Source of the DNA: Edaphochlamys debaryana
Taxonomy: Eukaryota; Chlorophyta; Chlorophyceae; Chlamydomonadales
Reading direction: 5' to 3'
NCBI GenBank assembly: GCA_016858145.1
Contig: JAEHOE010000021.1
Coordinates: 496,001 to 560,000, forward strand
Length of the DNA: 64,000 bases
Within the stretch, counting starts at the first letter, position 1. Each line of letters opens with the position of its first letter. The position numbers and the translations under genes are program-made. This document shows, piece by piece, positions 34,601 to 46,200 of this stretch. The notes below the pieces were generated by a model, which saw nothing but the letters and a program-made list of their open reading frames with translations, searched no databases and was not told the DNA's origin.

Positions 34601-35223
34601 CGATGAGGGGGAGCTGCGGGCGCTGGCGGCCCGCTACGGCCTGCCCCGGGCGGGGGAGGGGGGGTGGGACCGGCGCGTGCCCGCGGGCAACTGCGTGCTG
34701 CTGGGCCTGGACTGGTGGTTCGGCGCAATGGTAGGGGGGGAGGAGAGAAGGGAGCCGTGGAGGAGCCATGCCTTTCCACCGTGGACAAGGGTTGGGCTAC
34801 TGGATAGGCCGGCGTTCGTTGGCACCTGCCTAGCGTATGGTAGCCTGCTGAACGCTGCGGTCTTGGGCCCGTCCTAAACCATATCGCAGGTTCAGCGGTT
34901 CGTACAGTTGTGTCGTACGAGTGGCGGATCCATGATGTACAGATGGTGAGCAGTAGGCCGATCTAGACCCCAGTGCATCCACTGCCGTACCCACGCTGTC
35001 TGCAACTCTCCTCTCCGTGGGCCTGGGCGCCAAACCCAACGCCTACCCCTCCTTCCCCCTGCCGCCCTCCCCGCTCCCCACTCCACACAGGAACGAGCAG
35101 GCGGTCGTGGGCATGGCAGCACACATCTTCGTGTCGCCCGAGCGCCTGCACGCCCTCACCTTCCCCTTCCAGCACCGGGGCGAGGCGACGCAGGCTCTGC
35201 GGGCCGGCGGCCTGCAGCCCTGA
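31634..35223 (+). CDS. secretory glycosyltransferase, GT15-like (tentative)
   Basis: Exons: 31634-31862, 32136-32550, 32705-32785, 33040-33082, 33293-33392 or 33396, 33539-33581, 33872-33949, 34593-34730, 34890-34945, 35091-35223; about 439 aa. The N-terminus (FRVALVFYLVFVAASLTHG) is a signal peptide or anchor. The core reads CVAYVFTRDSRLAQL, then after a Gly/Ala insert SYRLMGDWRLSYMPRFARAMG, YLLQLDDDSYITGP (a DDD metal/nucleotide-sugar motif) and DLVTMFDRHGYWLGV. Order and spacing recall GT15 alpha-1,2-mannosyltransferases, but I cannot exclude another GT-A family. The junction 33392/33539 is out of phase unless a GC donor at 33397 or a small exon is used. Such an enzyme would act in the Golgi on glycoprotein sugars. 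Confidence 0.6.
32268..32342 (+). repeat. coding repeat DLVDPGGG x3
   Basis: Three consecutive units of about 27 bp (gatctcgtggatccaggcgg and variants) inside exon 32136-32550. They open the low-complexity insert that splits the glycosyltransferase domain. Confidence 0.75.
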
Positions 35224-36451
35224 GCGCGCGCGAGGGAGGCGTGTGGAGGGCGTGGCAGGGGCGCCCAGAAGCCCAAGCCGCGAGGGTGTTGTGTGTGCGG
35301 CGGAGTTGAGCAGCGAGGTAGTAACGGCACAGGGGGTAGGAGCGCGAGTGAGGAACCTAGCTGGGAAGAGTGGGAGAGAATGGTGTCGAGGTGCGCACGG
35401 ACTGGACCAAAGGAGGCATCCATACCGGAGTATATCGGCTTACAAGGCGTTGAATGTGGGAAGCGCAGGATATTATTAATGCTGTTTTGTTTTGGTCCCG
35501 ATGAACCTGGTTTGATGTCGTCGTGTTGGCTTACAGGCGCAGGGCTGTGCGGATTCATGGAGGGGGGCAGGGAGGCGCAAAATGCGATGCCGGGTTTCGG
35601 ACTTTTAGCGTGTCGGTAAGTCTCCTCGAGATCCAAACAGTTTCCTTTGAGGGACGCAACCCACATGTAGAGGCTTTTGGAGTATGGGAAGGGCTTTGCG
35701 AGGCGGGGCGTATGTGGGGGCGGGGAGAGGCCGGTTGGGCCGGGGAGGGTTCTGTGCTCGCAGGGGCCGTGCAGCGTAGTCCGGACGACGACGAAGGGGG
35801 ATGCAGCTGAACGCAACTAGGCTGTGCGCAACGCGACAGAAAGAGGGAGAGGCAGAGCGACAGGCATGGGCAAGCAGCCGCACGGGTGATCCTCAGGGCC
35901 GCACCACGCAACGCATTTGGACTCGTCACTTATCTTTCCTCTGCCATCTTGTGGTGCCGAGGCCCCCAGCGTGTGCGTGCAGGCGTCCGCGGATCCCAGA
36001 ACGTGGCGCAAGCTCACCTGCGAAGCGGTTGGGCCGGGGAGGGCCGGGGGCGGAGGGGCGTCATCGAGGTAGTCGAGCGGTCGGCGAAGGGCCCGCGACA
36101 GATCACCGAAAGTCAACAAAACCTGAGCTGCATGCCCCATGCTCCCTCTACATGCACGTTAATTCACTATTGAGCTTCTCCTCCGCTGTTACTCGCTTCG
36201 CGCCTTGTTGGTCCGCACGCCAGCATTTCTGGCAGAGCTTGCTGGCAGAAGGCGCCGCCACCTGACGCACGCTTCTGAGATACCTTATACAAACCTGAAA
36301 CGTCTGGGTGACTGTCAGCTAGCGGCGAACGCTGGGCTGGTTTACTGGCACATTCGCCGAATGTGCTCGCAATGACCAGCGCGCTGCGGTGGACCATGGA
36401 GCAAGCAGGACCGTTACCACGATAGTCTTCTGGCGAGGTACAGCAGCCGCG
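35224..36451. other. intergenic region with an inserted element
   Basis: No coding exon recognised. It contains the second copy of the direct-repeat-flanked element at 35732-36043. Confidence 0.4.
35732..36043 (-). mobile_element. direct-repeat-flanked element, copy 2 (intron-like ends)
   Basis: A perfect 18-bp direct repeat cggttgggccggggaggg occurs at 35732-35749 and 36026-36043. Read on the minus strand, the interior starts cttcgcag|gtgagcttgcg and ends gcgagcacag|aa, so it has GT and AG termini. It matches copy 1 at 15847-16109 in two blocks of about 68 and 118 bp with few differences. About 90 bp between the blocks is missing from copy 1. The flanking repeat differs from that of copy 1, as expected of target-site duplications. 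Confidence 0.6.
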
Positions 36452-37943
36452 ATGATGGTATCGCTGTGGCCGACCGACCGCCCCGACCCATCCACATGTC
36501 GCGCCAGCAGCCCCCAGCGGCGCCGCTGCCAGCATTCGGACCGCCGCTTCCGCCCCTCCCAAAAGGCGCACCCCCTCCCTCTATCCCTCTTCAACCTCCT
36601 CGCCATCGCTCTGGTGACCCCGGCTATGGGACAGTGCCCGGCGGTACCGGCGCTCTCGCCTGCGGTGGAGAGCGGCTGCACGCTCACGTACGACACCCTG
36701 TCCTGCCTGCTGGTGCTGTGGTGTCGGCGGTGCAACTCGCCCGTTCGCATCTCCTACAACATCATTGACGTGGCCATGTGCTCTGAAGGCGGCAGGGACA
36801 CGTCGGGTGAGGAGGGGCCGAATGGCCTGCGGGTCTAAAACGAGAGGGGTCCGTCTGTGCTACCCGTCGTGAGCTCTGATAGATGAGGCATCGGCTCGTG
36901 GCCTTTTCGTCTAAGAACCTCCGCTCCTCATTCACCCCACCCTTTCTTGCTCGGATTTTACCCTGTGTCCCTCAGTCGTGCTGGACTGTGCGGGCCGGGT
37001 CACATGCACGACCGCCAACACGGAGGGCCCGGCACCTCCCCCCTCGTCCCCCGCCCCCGGGCCGCCAGAGGAGGGCCCGAGGGAGCCTCCCTCCCCTCGC
37101 CCCCCCTCGACACCTCCACTCGCCGCCAAGTCCCCGTCTCCGCCGGCCGCCTCGCCCCCGCCCCCGCTTCCACCCCAACCCGCCCCCTCGCCAGCGCCTG
37201 CCCCCAGCCCCCGTCCACCCGTGCCCGCCCCGCCCCCAAAGCCTGGAGACAGCAAGCCAGAAGCTCCGCCACCGGAGTCATTTGATCCGCCCTCAGAACC
37301 CGGGTCCGGGATCCCAGGCCGTCCTGTGCCGCGTCCACCCGTGCCCCCTCCGCCGTCACCACCATCCCCGCCAGGATCTGGATCTCAGCTTCCTGCCCCA
37401 CCGAGCCCACATCCCAAGCCCCCAGCGCCCCCCAGCCCGCATCCCCAACCTCCGCTGCCGCCGAGCCCCAAACCCGCACCACCATCTCCCCCTGCGCCGC
37501 CCTCACCCCCGACCCGGCCCCCTCAGCCGCCTCTACCCCCGGCTCCGCCTCCCCACCCCCCGCTTCCTCCGAGTCCACCTAGCCCCGCCCCAGATCCGCC
37601 CAGCCCGCCCAGCCCGCCCCCGCAACCTCCCCAGCCCCCTAGCCCCCCCAGCCCAGCCCCTCACCCACCAGATCCACCAAGCCCCCCCAGCCCAGCCCCC
37701 GCTCCTCCAAGTCCGCCAACTCCGCCGAGCCCAGCCCCGCGCCCGCCCAGCCCCCCCACGCCCCCACCCGATCCCCCCCACCCGCCCAGCCCTCCTGCGC
37801 CCCCGTCCATCCCGCCGCACCCGCCCAGCCCCCCCTCGCCCGCACCCATGGCCCCGAACCCCCGGCCCTCGCTGCCCGGGGCTTCGGACCGGTCCCTCGC
37901 CAAGAGGCGGAGGCGCAAGCGCCCCACCTCCAGCCCCGCCTAG
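36452..37943 (+). CDS. secreted Cys-rich / hydroxyproline-rich glycoprotein
   Basis: Two exons, 36452-36806 and 36976-37943 (phase 1), about 440 aa. A hydrophobic stretch [15 protein letters not shown] precedes QCPAVP, a likely signal-peptide cleavage site, although about 45 residues lie before it; the true start may be further in or on another exon. A domain of about 75 aa with eight cysteines follows (QC, GC, SC, WCRRC, MC, DC, TC). Then come about 290 residues of PPSPxP/PPxPP repeats, and a basic tail [17 protein letters not shown]. No membrane helix or GPI-type tail is seen, so export into the wall or matrix is likely. I do not recognise the Cys domain as a standard pherophorin module. 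Confidence 0.7.
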
Positions 37944-40250
37944 ACCCAGGGGGACGGACTGGGCCCTGGGCTCCGCCCCGGACTCGGAGCCGGCCCCAGG
38001 CACTTGGCCCCCAGCGGCGTTGCTTGCCGGGGCAGCGTGGCTAGACGCTGAGGGAGACGTCAAAGATGAGTCAGGAGTGGAGGGGACATCACGCCTCTGT
38101 GTGCCGCTCCTGCCGTCCCTGCACCTGGGGGCCGGAGTCGCTGCTGGCTGGAGGGCTGCGGAGAGGCGAGGGGGTGGGCAGCGGCTGGGGGAGCCAGGTG
38201 GCGAGGTAGGTCCAGCCGGCCTTGCGTGCATGAAGGGGGGCTACAACCGCGACAATCAGGGGGCAAGCGCGTTGTCCGTCATGCGGTGTTGTGTAGTCTT
38301 GCATACTCATATGCCTCCATATCCTTTGTCTGCCCCCCTCAATCTACTGCTTGGCAGGCAAGCTGTCTTTCGAATGCGGACTGGACACTGATTAATGAGG
38401 ATGTGGACCATCGGTGTCGACCCCTGTGGCCGGTTGGTTACCAACGGGTCCCGCTCGGGTCTAGCCCGCGGGGGCAGGGGGCAGGGGCGGGGTAGGAGGC
38501 TTCCACCCTGGAGTGCTTTGCTTGAGAGCCGCTGCACAGTGCCATGCCGGCGGGCGGTGCCATGCGAGGTTGGCAACACGGGGCTAGTCGAGCCTGATGG
38601 GGCGTTGAGCAGAGCTTGACGAACATGGGAGTCGTCGCGAGGGCAGCTGAGGGTGGGCAGCTGATGTTGGGCGAGCGCTGAGACTGGTGCGGGCAGGAGG
38701 AGGCTTGGGGCGCTTGCGCGTCGGAGCCAGACCACGAGTTACAGCGAACATTGGTGTTGGAACAACGCATGGGCGTGATGACACATGGGCTTGATATGCG
38801 GGTCTCGAAATGAGGAGCAGCGGGCTGGCGCTTGGGCTGAGGAATGCGTGGGGTAGTGGAGATGGATGGGGTCAGGAGGGCGCACAGGGGCAAAACCCGA
38901 CAACTTTGAGCGCTGCTGTTAGATACAGGATACAGTTACAAACGCGATGACCCAACCCGCACGCTCCGTTAGGGCCAGAGTTGAGGTCACGCAAGCGCAA
39001 GAGAGCTACCCCGTAGGGCCGAAGGTGGTGCATAGCCGCCCTCAAGGTTGTCGGGTTTTGCCCCTTTGACTTAGCTGTGACATGAAGACTGGTTGGACAG
39101 CCTTTCCTTGCCCACGATTTGCCGCCCTGAACTCAGAAGTGCTCAGCTAGCTAGAGCCTAGAGCATCAGCTGTAGGAGCAGGTCTGGTGGTGACCGGGGA
39201 TGGAAGGCACAGCCCTGCACAGCCCCCGCCGGGGGCGACCGGGGGCGATCGTGTACCGGCAGGTGGTTGGCGAGGTGCTGAAGAAGTGGGGCGGCGTCGT
39301 GGGTGAGGTGGCGCTTGGAGTGGGGCCGCCATGTTGTGATGCGGGTTTTGCCGCCCTTACCCCCGCCCCCCGCCCCCGCCCCCGGCCGGTGCGCGGCGTT
39401 AACCGACAGACAACGCGGTGCGCGGAGGCCAGAGCCAGTGTAACTGCGAGACATGGCTGAAGCTAATTGGGATCTTCCAGCTCACAATCAGACTGAGCCA
39501 CCTTGCAGTTCCCGTTAGCATTGGCCACGGCCATGTGCCATGCGATGCAGGCTCCTGATGCGATGTGGTGCTGGTCGAGGTCGCGCAGGCGGTGCACCCA
39601 GTGCTGCAATGCCTCGTAGCTTGTGCACTACGCGAGGGCTGCGCTCACTCCTACGGCCCCCGCCAGGACCACAACTCGGTTGCACTCGCGGGGGCGCCTT
39701 CGAGCGGTGCCTCAACCCCCCCCTTTGTCGGGACCCGGCTCGGTCCGTCCAGCTGCGCCCGTCGCCTTTCGTAACACACACTTTTGGTTCCGACCCGGCC
39801 GGCCAGGTAGGCTCCTCTGCACGACCTTGTCTGCATTTGGAAACTCTTCTCTTGTGACGCAGGGCCGTGTGCGCTGGCTGAGTCTTGCCATATTGGCAGG
39901 CGGACGATAGAGGGAGAGTGTCACAGACTTGTTACAGACAGTACATCAGGCAATAGCTATACTCCGGGCCTAGCTTGTTCGGTCGCGGAGCCCGAGAGGA
40001 ACCTCACGGCGCACGTCGACGCACACACTGGCCGTGCTTGTCGCTCTACACCATCCTTGCAAGCATCGTAAATTAAATACTTGCTGACACAAAGAGGCGG
40101 GGCAGGAGCAGTTCTGCACATCAGCAGCGAACTGAAATGCTCGAGTTGCACAGGCGCTGCTCCTTTCCAGGGCCCAATTAGAAATACCTAGCAGCCGCAA
40201 GGCTGCGGGCCTGGTAGGGCGAGTAGCGTTTCTGCTTGGCCTTCAGCAAC
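37944..40250. other. intergenic region with a MITE-like element and a possible coding remnant
   Basis: No complete gene found. It contains the inverted-repeat element at 38886-39067. On the minus strand about 39630-39465 reads YEALQHWVHRLRDLDQHHIA then GACIAWHMAVANANGNC before TAG. That looks protein-like but is isolated. Confidence 0.4.
38886..39067. mobile_element. MITE-like element with about 25-bp terminal inverted repeats
   Basis: The left end aggggcaaaacccgacaac then tttgag, and the right end reversed, agree at 24 of 25 bases. They enclose about 130 bp of non-coding DNA. I could not identify a target-site duplication, so either the element edges differ slightly or one flank has decayed. 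Confidence 0.55.
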
Positions 40251-43200
40251 ATGGCAGGCACCCGACTTCGTGCGGGAGCGCTTCTGGCGCTCTCTAGCCT
40301 TTCGTGGGCTCTAATTACATCAGCAGCAACGGTGGCGTTCACTGAGTTCAATACGACGTTCACCCCAACGACGGGTCCACTCCAATTAACGCGCACCGAT
40401 ACCACTGCCGTCGCGGCGCCTGACACGTCCAAATGGCCCGCGACACTGCGGCGCGTTGGGGGCGGCAGGGCCAGCCCGACCAACGCCTGGTAAGGGCCGA
40501 GCGGGACAAAGCGTGTCGCTGCGGGGGCACACACGTGCCAAACCCAGCCCTCAGCGCCCGCGCTTTGAGGCGAACGCCCAGTTACAAGGGCGGAAGGTTG
40601 CCCCAACGCAACTGGACGTTCAACTTGAAAGCTCCTCGCGTTCAGGCACAGATACAACGCTGCCCTCCCCGCCTGACCGCTTCGCAGGTGGACCCCCTTC
40701 CTCCTAGACTTTGGCACGGACCCACCCGGGGTGAGGACCAGCGGGGGGGGGGGGACGGCGGACCTCTAGCACCGGTACCCGTGCACATGCACTTACTCCA
40801 GGATAACCGATCAGCAGCCCCTAGACATGCAAGCGCTCGCAGGGAGGGGGCATCGGCCATCAGTCGCTGTCGGCGGCAGGATGGCGCCAGCGGCTGGAGC
40901 CCCCAGGGCGGACGGACCGCGGCTGGCGGGCGCAACTTTGTCTCGTTAGGGAATAGAATTCGAGGGCCGCGTACCTGAAATCTGAGACGCTGGGCGCATC
41001 AGCCCTTGGGCGGAGAGTCGCCCCAGGGCCACCGCTGAGCTGCACCGGATGCCCGGAGCCACTGCTCGGGGAACGGCCAAGGGTCCGTGAGCCGCTGCTC
41101 CCCAGGCCTCTGGCGCACAGCCTCGGATGCGGGCAGAGGAGGGCAGGGGAGGGCAGGGGGGGGCAGCCGGACCGCCCTCGGCCCTTGGCTTCCCGGACTC
41201 CCGACTACTGCCGTGCCTTCACACGCGGGGGTGGCGCGCCTCTGCTGCCGCCTGCTGGGCTTGGGCTGGGCTGGCGTAGCGCTAACCAGGCGGGAAGGAG
41301 TGGGAAGGGCTCGGGGCTCACGCCTGGCCGTTGCTGCGGAGGCTGGCCTAACACGCTCAGCCCGGGAAAGGCTATGTGCTAAGTCCCGGAGCCTGACCGG
41401 AACCCAAGTTGGAGCCTTCAGGCGGTACACGCGTGCCGAAGCCACTGTTTCAGTGCCCCAGCCGCACGTCACCATAGCCTAGAGCAAAGGGACGGACGGA
41501 GCTCTGAGCACCCCGCCCGGTCCCGTGCACCTTACACGCAACGCATCCAGACCCCACACGCAACGCATCCACACTTTGCACTTACCGTATCCTCTCCCGT
41601 CCCTGTCCTCTAGATCGACATCAAGCCCTTCATGGTCAAGGTGCTCCCCACGGGCCTGCGGGCCGCCCCCGCCAAGGACGAGACGGCCGCCAACGGCTGC
41701 ACCGGGACCAGCTGCATCCGCCACACCTACACCTACCAGGTGGGCCCAGCGCCTGGGCCCGAGCGGGGCCTGTCTGGGCCCACGGTTGAAACCCCGGGTC
41801 CCAGAACTCCAGCCTGAAGCCCGGGAGGGCCCCGGAACCGCTCTCCAGCCCCCGCCTTTGCCCATGGCTTGCCTTTAACTAGGCTGATAGCCCTCTTGAA
41901 CTCCTCCTTTCTGCCTACCTGCTGCCGGCAGTAACCCCCTCCGCTTGCTCCCCCGCCCCTCCAGGGCATCATCACCACCGCCGAGGGCCTGGCTTCCGTG
42001 GGGCTGGAGTCGTACGACGACCTGGGCGTCACCCTGGTCTGGAGGGACGGCGCGGGGGCGGTGCGCATGAGGGCGGTGCTGGTGCAGGTGGGTGGGGTTT
42101 GGGGGTGGGTGGAGGGCTGGTGGTGGGGGTGTGGGGAGGGGGTGTTTTGCGGTGGGGAGGAGGGGGGCTTGAGCGAGGGTTATGGAAGAAGGAGTCTCAA
42201 AGGAGGTAAAAATGGGCGAAAAGGAGGGAGCACGTGACGGTGTAGAGGGAGGGAAGAAAGTCTAAAGCCTCTCCCCTGCATTTGCTCCTGGACAGGGCTC
42301 GCCCTACCTGACGGTGGAGTACGTCGGAGCCACGCCGCGGTTTGTGATTGATCAGCAGGTGATGCCAGGCGTACCCCTGCCGTACACCGGATCCCTGTCC
42401 GGATCTAAGATCAAGGTGAGCGCGCCCTTCTTTGGGGCTGGCGTTGGGGCTGAGGCATGGTACAAGACGGGACGGGTAGGACGGTTGACCTCACGAGAAC
42501 TCGGCTTCGGCACCGCGCTACAACAGCACCTAGCAACCGTTGACCTGTGCCCTTGGCACGTGGCTCGCCATCCAGCCCCCTCTTATACCAACTGCTCTCC
42601 CTCCCTGCCGTACAGCTTGCCGCCTCCATGTACACGTGGCTGCTGTACAGCAGTGCGAGCGTTACGGTGAACCTGGAGTCGGTCACGAGCCCCTCGGTGC
42701 AGATCACGGCAACTGCCAGTACGGCCTTCACGGGCCGCTGGCGCCTGGCGGGTGGGTGCCTGAGGGGAGGAAGGGGGGGGGGGTCTGCGGGTCTCCGCAG
42801 GCGGGCGAGTGAGGGGAAGAAGGGGGGGGTCTGCGGGTCTCCACAGGCGGGCGAGTGAGGGGAAGAAGGGGGGGGGAGGTCTGCGGGTCTCCGCAGGCGG
42901 GCGAGTGAGGCGCCTGGCGGGTGGGTGCCTGACCAAACGAGCGGTAGAAAGGGCGGGGGAGGGGTCTGCGGGTCTGCGGGACTCCTGTGGTTGGCGGGCT
43001 GGCGGCAGACGAGAGGCAACGTACAGAGGGGCGAAGTGGGCGATGGCCTGCTGGCCGGGCAGGAGACCCAGACGGCTTGTTGTGCGGGTCGCCGGGTTGC
43101 AGCGTCGTCGGGTTGGGGATTGTCGTGTTCTGAGCTCTGGAAAGGACGGCTTGGTCTGGAGCTACGGCCAGTGGTTGTGGCGGTGGCCTTGCGTCAATAG

Positions 43201-46200
43201 CATGGCCCTGGCCTGCATAGACCGCTCTGCATCATAGGGTGCCTGTGCCTCTTACCGGTCGCCCGCTCCCTTGGCCCCTCCTTTCGGTCCTCCTTCGCTG
43301 GCGCAGTGCAATTGCACCGGCTGGCGGTGCCGTACGGCTGGACGGTGGCGGGCGTGGCTGCCAAGGCCTCGGCGTGGGAGGCCCTCCTGGACACTTACGC
43401 CAACACCATTCCCACGGGTGCGGTGGTCGGGGTCATGATAGGGCGCAGGGGGGCGGACCAGGGAGATGGATAGAGCATTGTGCAGATGGAGGGCTCCAAT
43501 CAGCTTGATCATGGGCAGGAGGCAAGCGCGGAAGCGTTTCCAGCCGTGCCTCGAAGACGCGCTGCATACCATTCCCTGACTGGACCGCCCCTCCCTCTGC
43601 GTCTCTGCAGGCGGGCGGGTGCGCCTGGGACTGGAGGACGTCGTGGCTGCGGGACAGACCGCGCGACGGGTCGTACTGCAGTACGAGTACGGCACATCGC
43701 TGCTCAACGCCGCCCAGCCCGACTCGGGGCTGCTGCTGCTCGCCATGCCGCACCACCGGGAGCGGTTGGTCCACCCCAGCCCCATGGCAGACCCCATGGT
43801 GCTCAAGGGCGTCCGCGGCAACCTCCATTCGGTTGTAACCACCAACGGCATCTGGCAGTTGGCGTACGACATGCCCGCGGTCACGTGGACCGGCCCCGGA
43901 TCCATGACCAACGCCGCCTGGATCCAGGCCATCGTGACTCAGCTCGCGACGGACGTGGGCGAGACCCTGGACGGATCCAACTGGGTCTTCCGCGTCTCTC
44001 AGCAGACCGCAGACATGGTAAGCGACGAATTGCGTGGGCTTGGTACGCAAAGAGTGCCCACCAGAGCATCTTAATGCCGTCCTTGTGCTTGGGAGGCCCT
44101 TTCAATGGGAACAGTAAATCCACCTCCAAGCCCGGATCGGAACCTCTGCCCCCGCCCCCCGCAGGCGCGCTCCGCCCACATCGCCGCCGAGCTGGCCCCG
44201 CTGGTGACCGCCAGCCAGGCCAGCACGCTCAGCACGCAGGCCGGCACGCTGCGCGGCCGCGTGAAGGGCGTGCTGGGCTCCTGGCTGAGCGCCGCCACCG
44301 CCACGTCCACGGGGCTGCTGTACGACAACGTGTGGGGCGGCATCACGTCGTACGGCTCCACACGCAACCAGGAGGACTCCAACGCGGCCTACTGGTGGGG
44401 GGGGGTGAAGGGGCGGGGGGGGGACGGGGGGTGGGGGTGGGGTGTACGTGCGACGCATTGCCACTGCCGGCCGGAAGGGTCCCCCCAGGCACCCATGTGC
44501 CCCCACCCACCTAACCGAGTGCTCCTGCCCGCGCCCCGCCCTGTGCCTGCATCCCTCCCGCCTCCTTGCCATTGCCCCCCCCCCGCCCCCCAGGAACCAC
44601 TTTGCGCACTACGGCCCCTTCATCTACGCCGCAGCGGTGGTGGCCAAGCAGGAGCCGGCATGGGCGAACGACACCGTCAAGGTGGGGTGCAGGGTCAGGA
44701 GGAGGGAGGACGGGGGACCGAGGGCAAGGGATTCATGAGGCTGTGGCGGTTAGGAAGGGGCGGGAGGGCTGACGGAGGGTGACATTCAATCCCCCTCCTC
44801 GCCTCCTATGAACCGGCCTTCTATCGTGGACTAGTGACAGTAGTGGGGCGTTACTAATGCACCGCAGGCGGCCGTGATGGGCCTGATCCGCGACATCGCC
44901 AGCCCCCGCCGCGACGGATCCGATCCGTACTTCCCGTTCGTACGGCACATGGACTGGTACGAGGGCCACGCCTGGGGCAGCGGAGTGCGCGATCCCGACC
45001 ATCCCGGCCACGTGCACCTGTACGGCAACTCCCACGAGGTGAGGGGGTCGGGGGGGGGGGGGGTGGACGGGGGAACGCCGGTGGTGTTGGTGGGCGTAAG
45101 GAGTAGAGAGGTGTGGTCAAGATTTGGGTGGGTGGGTGGGTGGGTGTGTAAGGTCGGGAACCTGTAACGCTCCTCTTCCCCGTACCTTTTCCTACCCACC
45201 CCTCCCCCCCGCAGCGCCCCGGCCAGGCAGTGGCGGCCTACTACTCCATTGGTGGGCCCAGAGGGAAGGAGGCGGAAGGGGGTGGGGGCTCAGGGGGCCC
45301 AGGTCCGGGCCGTGATCCCCGGCATCGCTGAACTACGCAGGGTCGAGCCACTCCCCGGACCCCTGCGCGCCTCAGCTCCCTCCATCCCCCCCGCACCTGC
45401 CTCCCCATCCCCCCACCCCTCAGCTCTGTGGGGCGCGGCCCTGGCCGACCCCGCGCTGCAGGCCTGGGGGCAGGCGCTGGCGGCCGTTGAGGCGGCCTCC
45501 AGCAGGATGTACTTCCAGGTGGGTGGGGGCCTGATGGGTGCTTGGGGGGGGTGGGGGTGGAGGGTATGGGGGGGCTGGGGGGGTTGGGGAGGGTGGAGCA
45601 GGGTGCTGGCCGGACGTTAAGCCTGAGTTCAGCAGGCTGTATTTCCAGGGGGGGCAGGCAGCCATGTGGGCTACAGTATTGGGTAGCGCCAGGCCACGAC
45701 GTCTCACTTCCCAACCTCCGCGCACCCGCCCTCCCCCCACCTTCCCCCCTCGCCCCCGCAGGTCCCCGCCGCCGGCTCCGCGGCCTACCCCGCCGGGCCC
45801 CAGCAGTACACCAACGACGGCGTCAACTCGGCCGGCACGTACGCCGGCTACCCGGAGCACAATGCCACGCCCAAGCGGGTGGCCGGCACCGTCTACCAGT
45901 CGTTCGTGGGTGAGCGTCTGAGGGGGAGGAGTGTGTGCGTATGTGCAAAGATGGACGGAAGGAGGAGGGAGGCACAGAGGAGGACGGTTGTGATTTCAGG
46001 GAATGCAGCGGAGGGGGGGGGGGAGTGGAGGGCGGGGGGGCAAGGAAAGCAGCAGGGGTCTGGGCCTGGTGTAGAGGCTCGAGAGTCGTGGCCATCAGGA
46101 GGGTTGGGGAATGGAAAGCGAGGGCGCAGCAGGGGTGCAGGGGGTGGTCTGGAGCCGGCCAGGTGCGGGCCTGGGGTAACCGAACTACGCCCTACTCACC

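Noticed and set aside
38438..38893. Cys/Pro/Ser-rich 151-aa minus-strand frame
   Set aside because: Composition typical of chance frames here, with no leader, domain or splice support.
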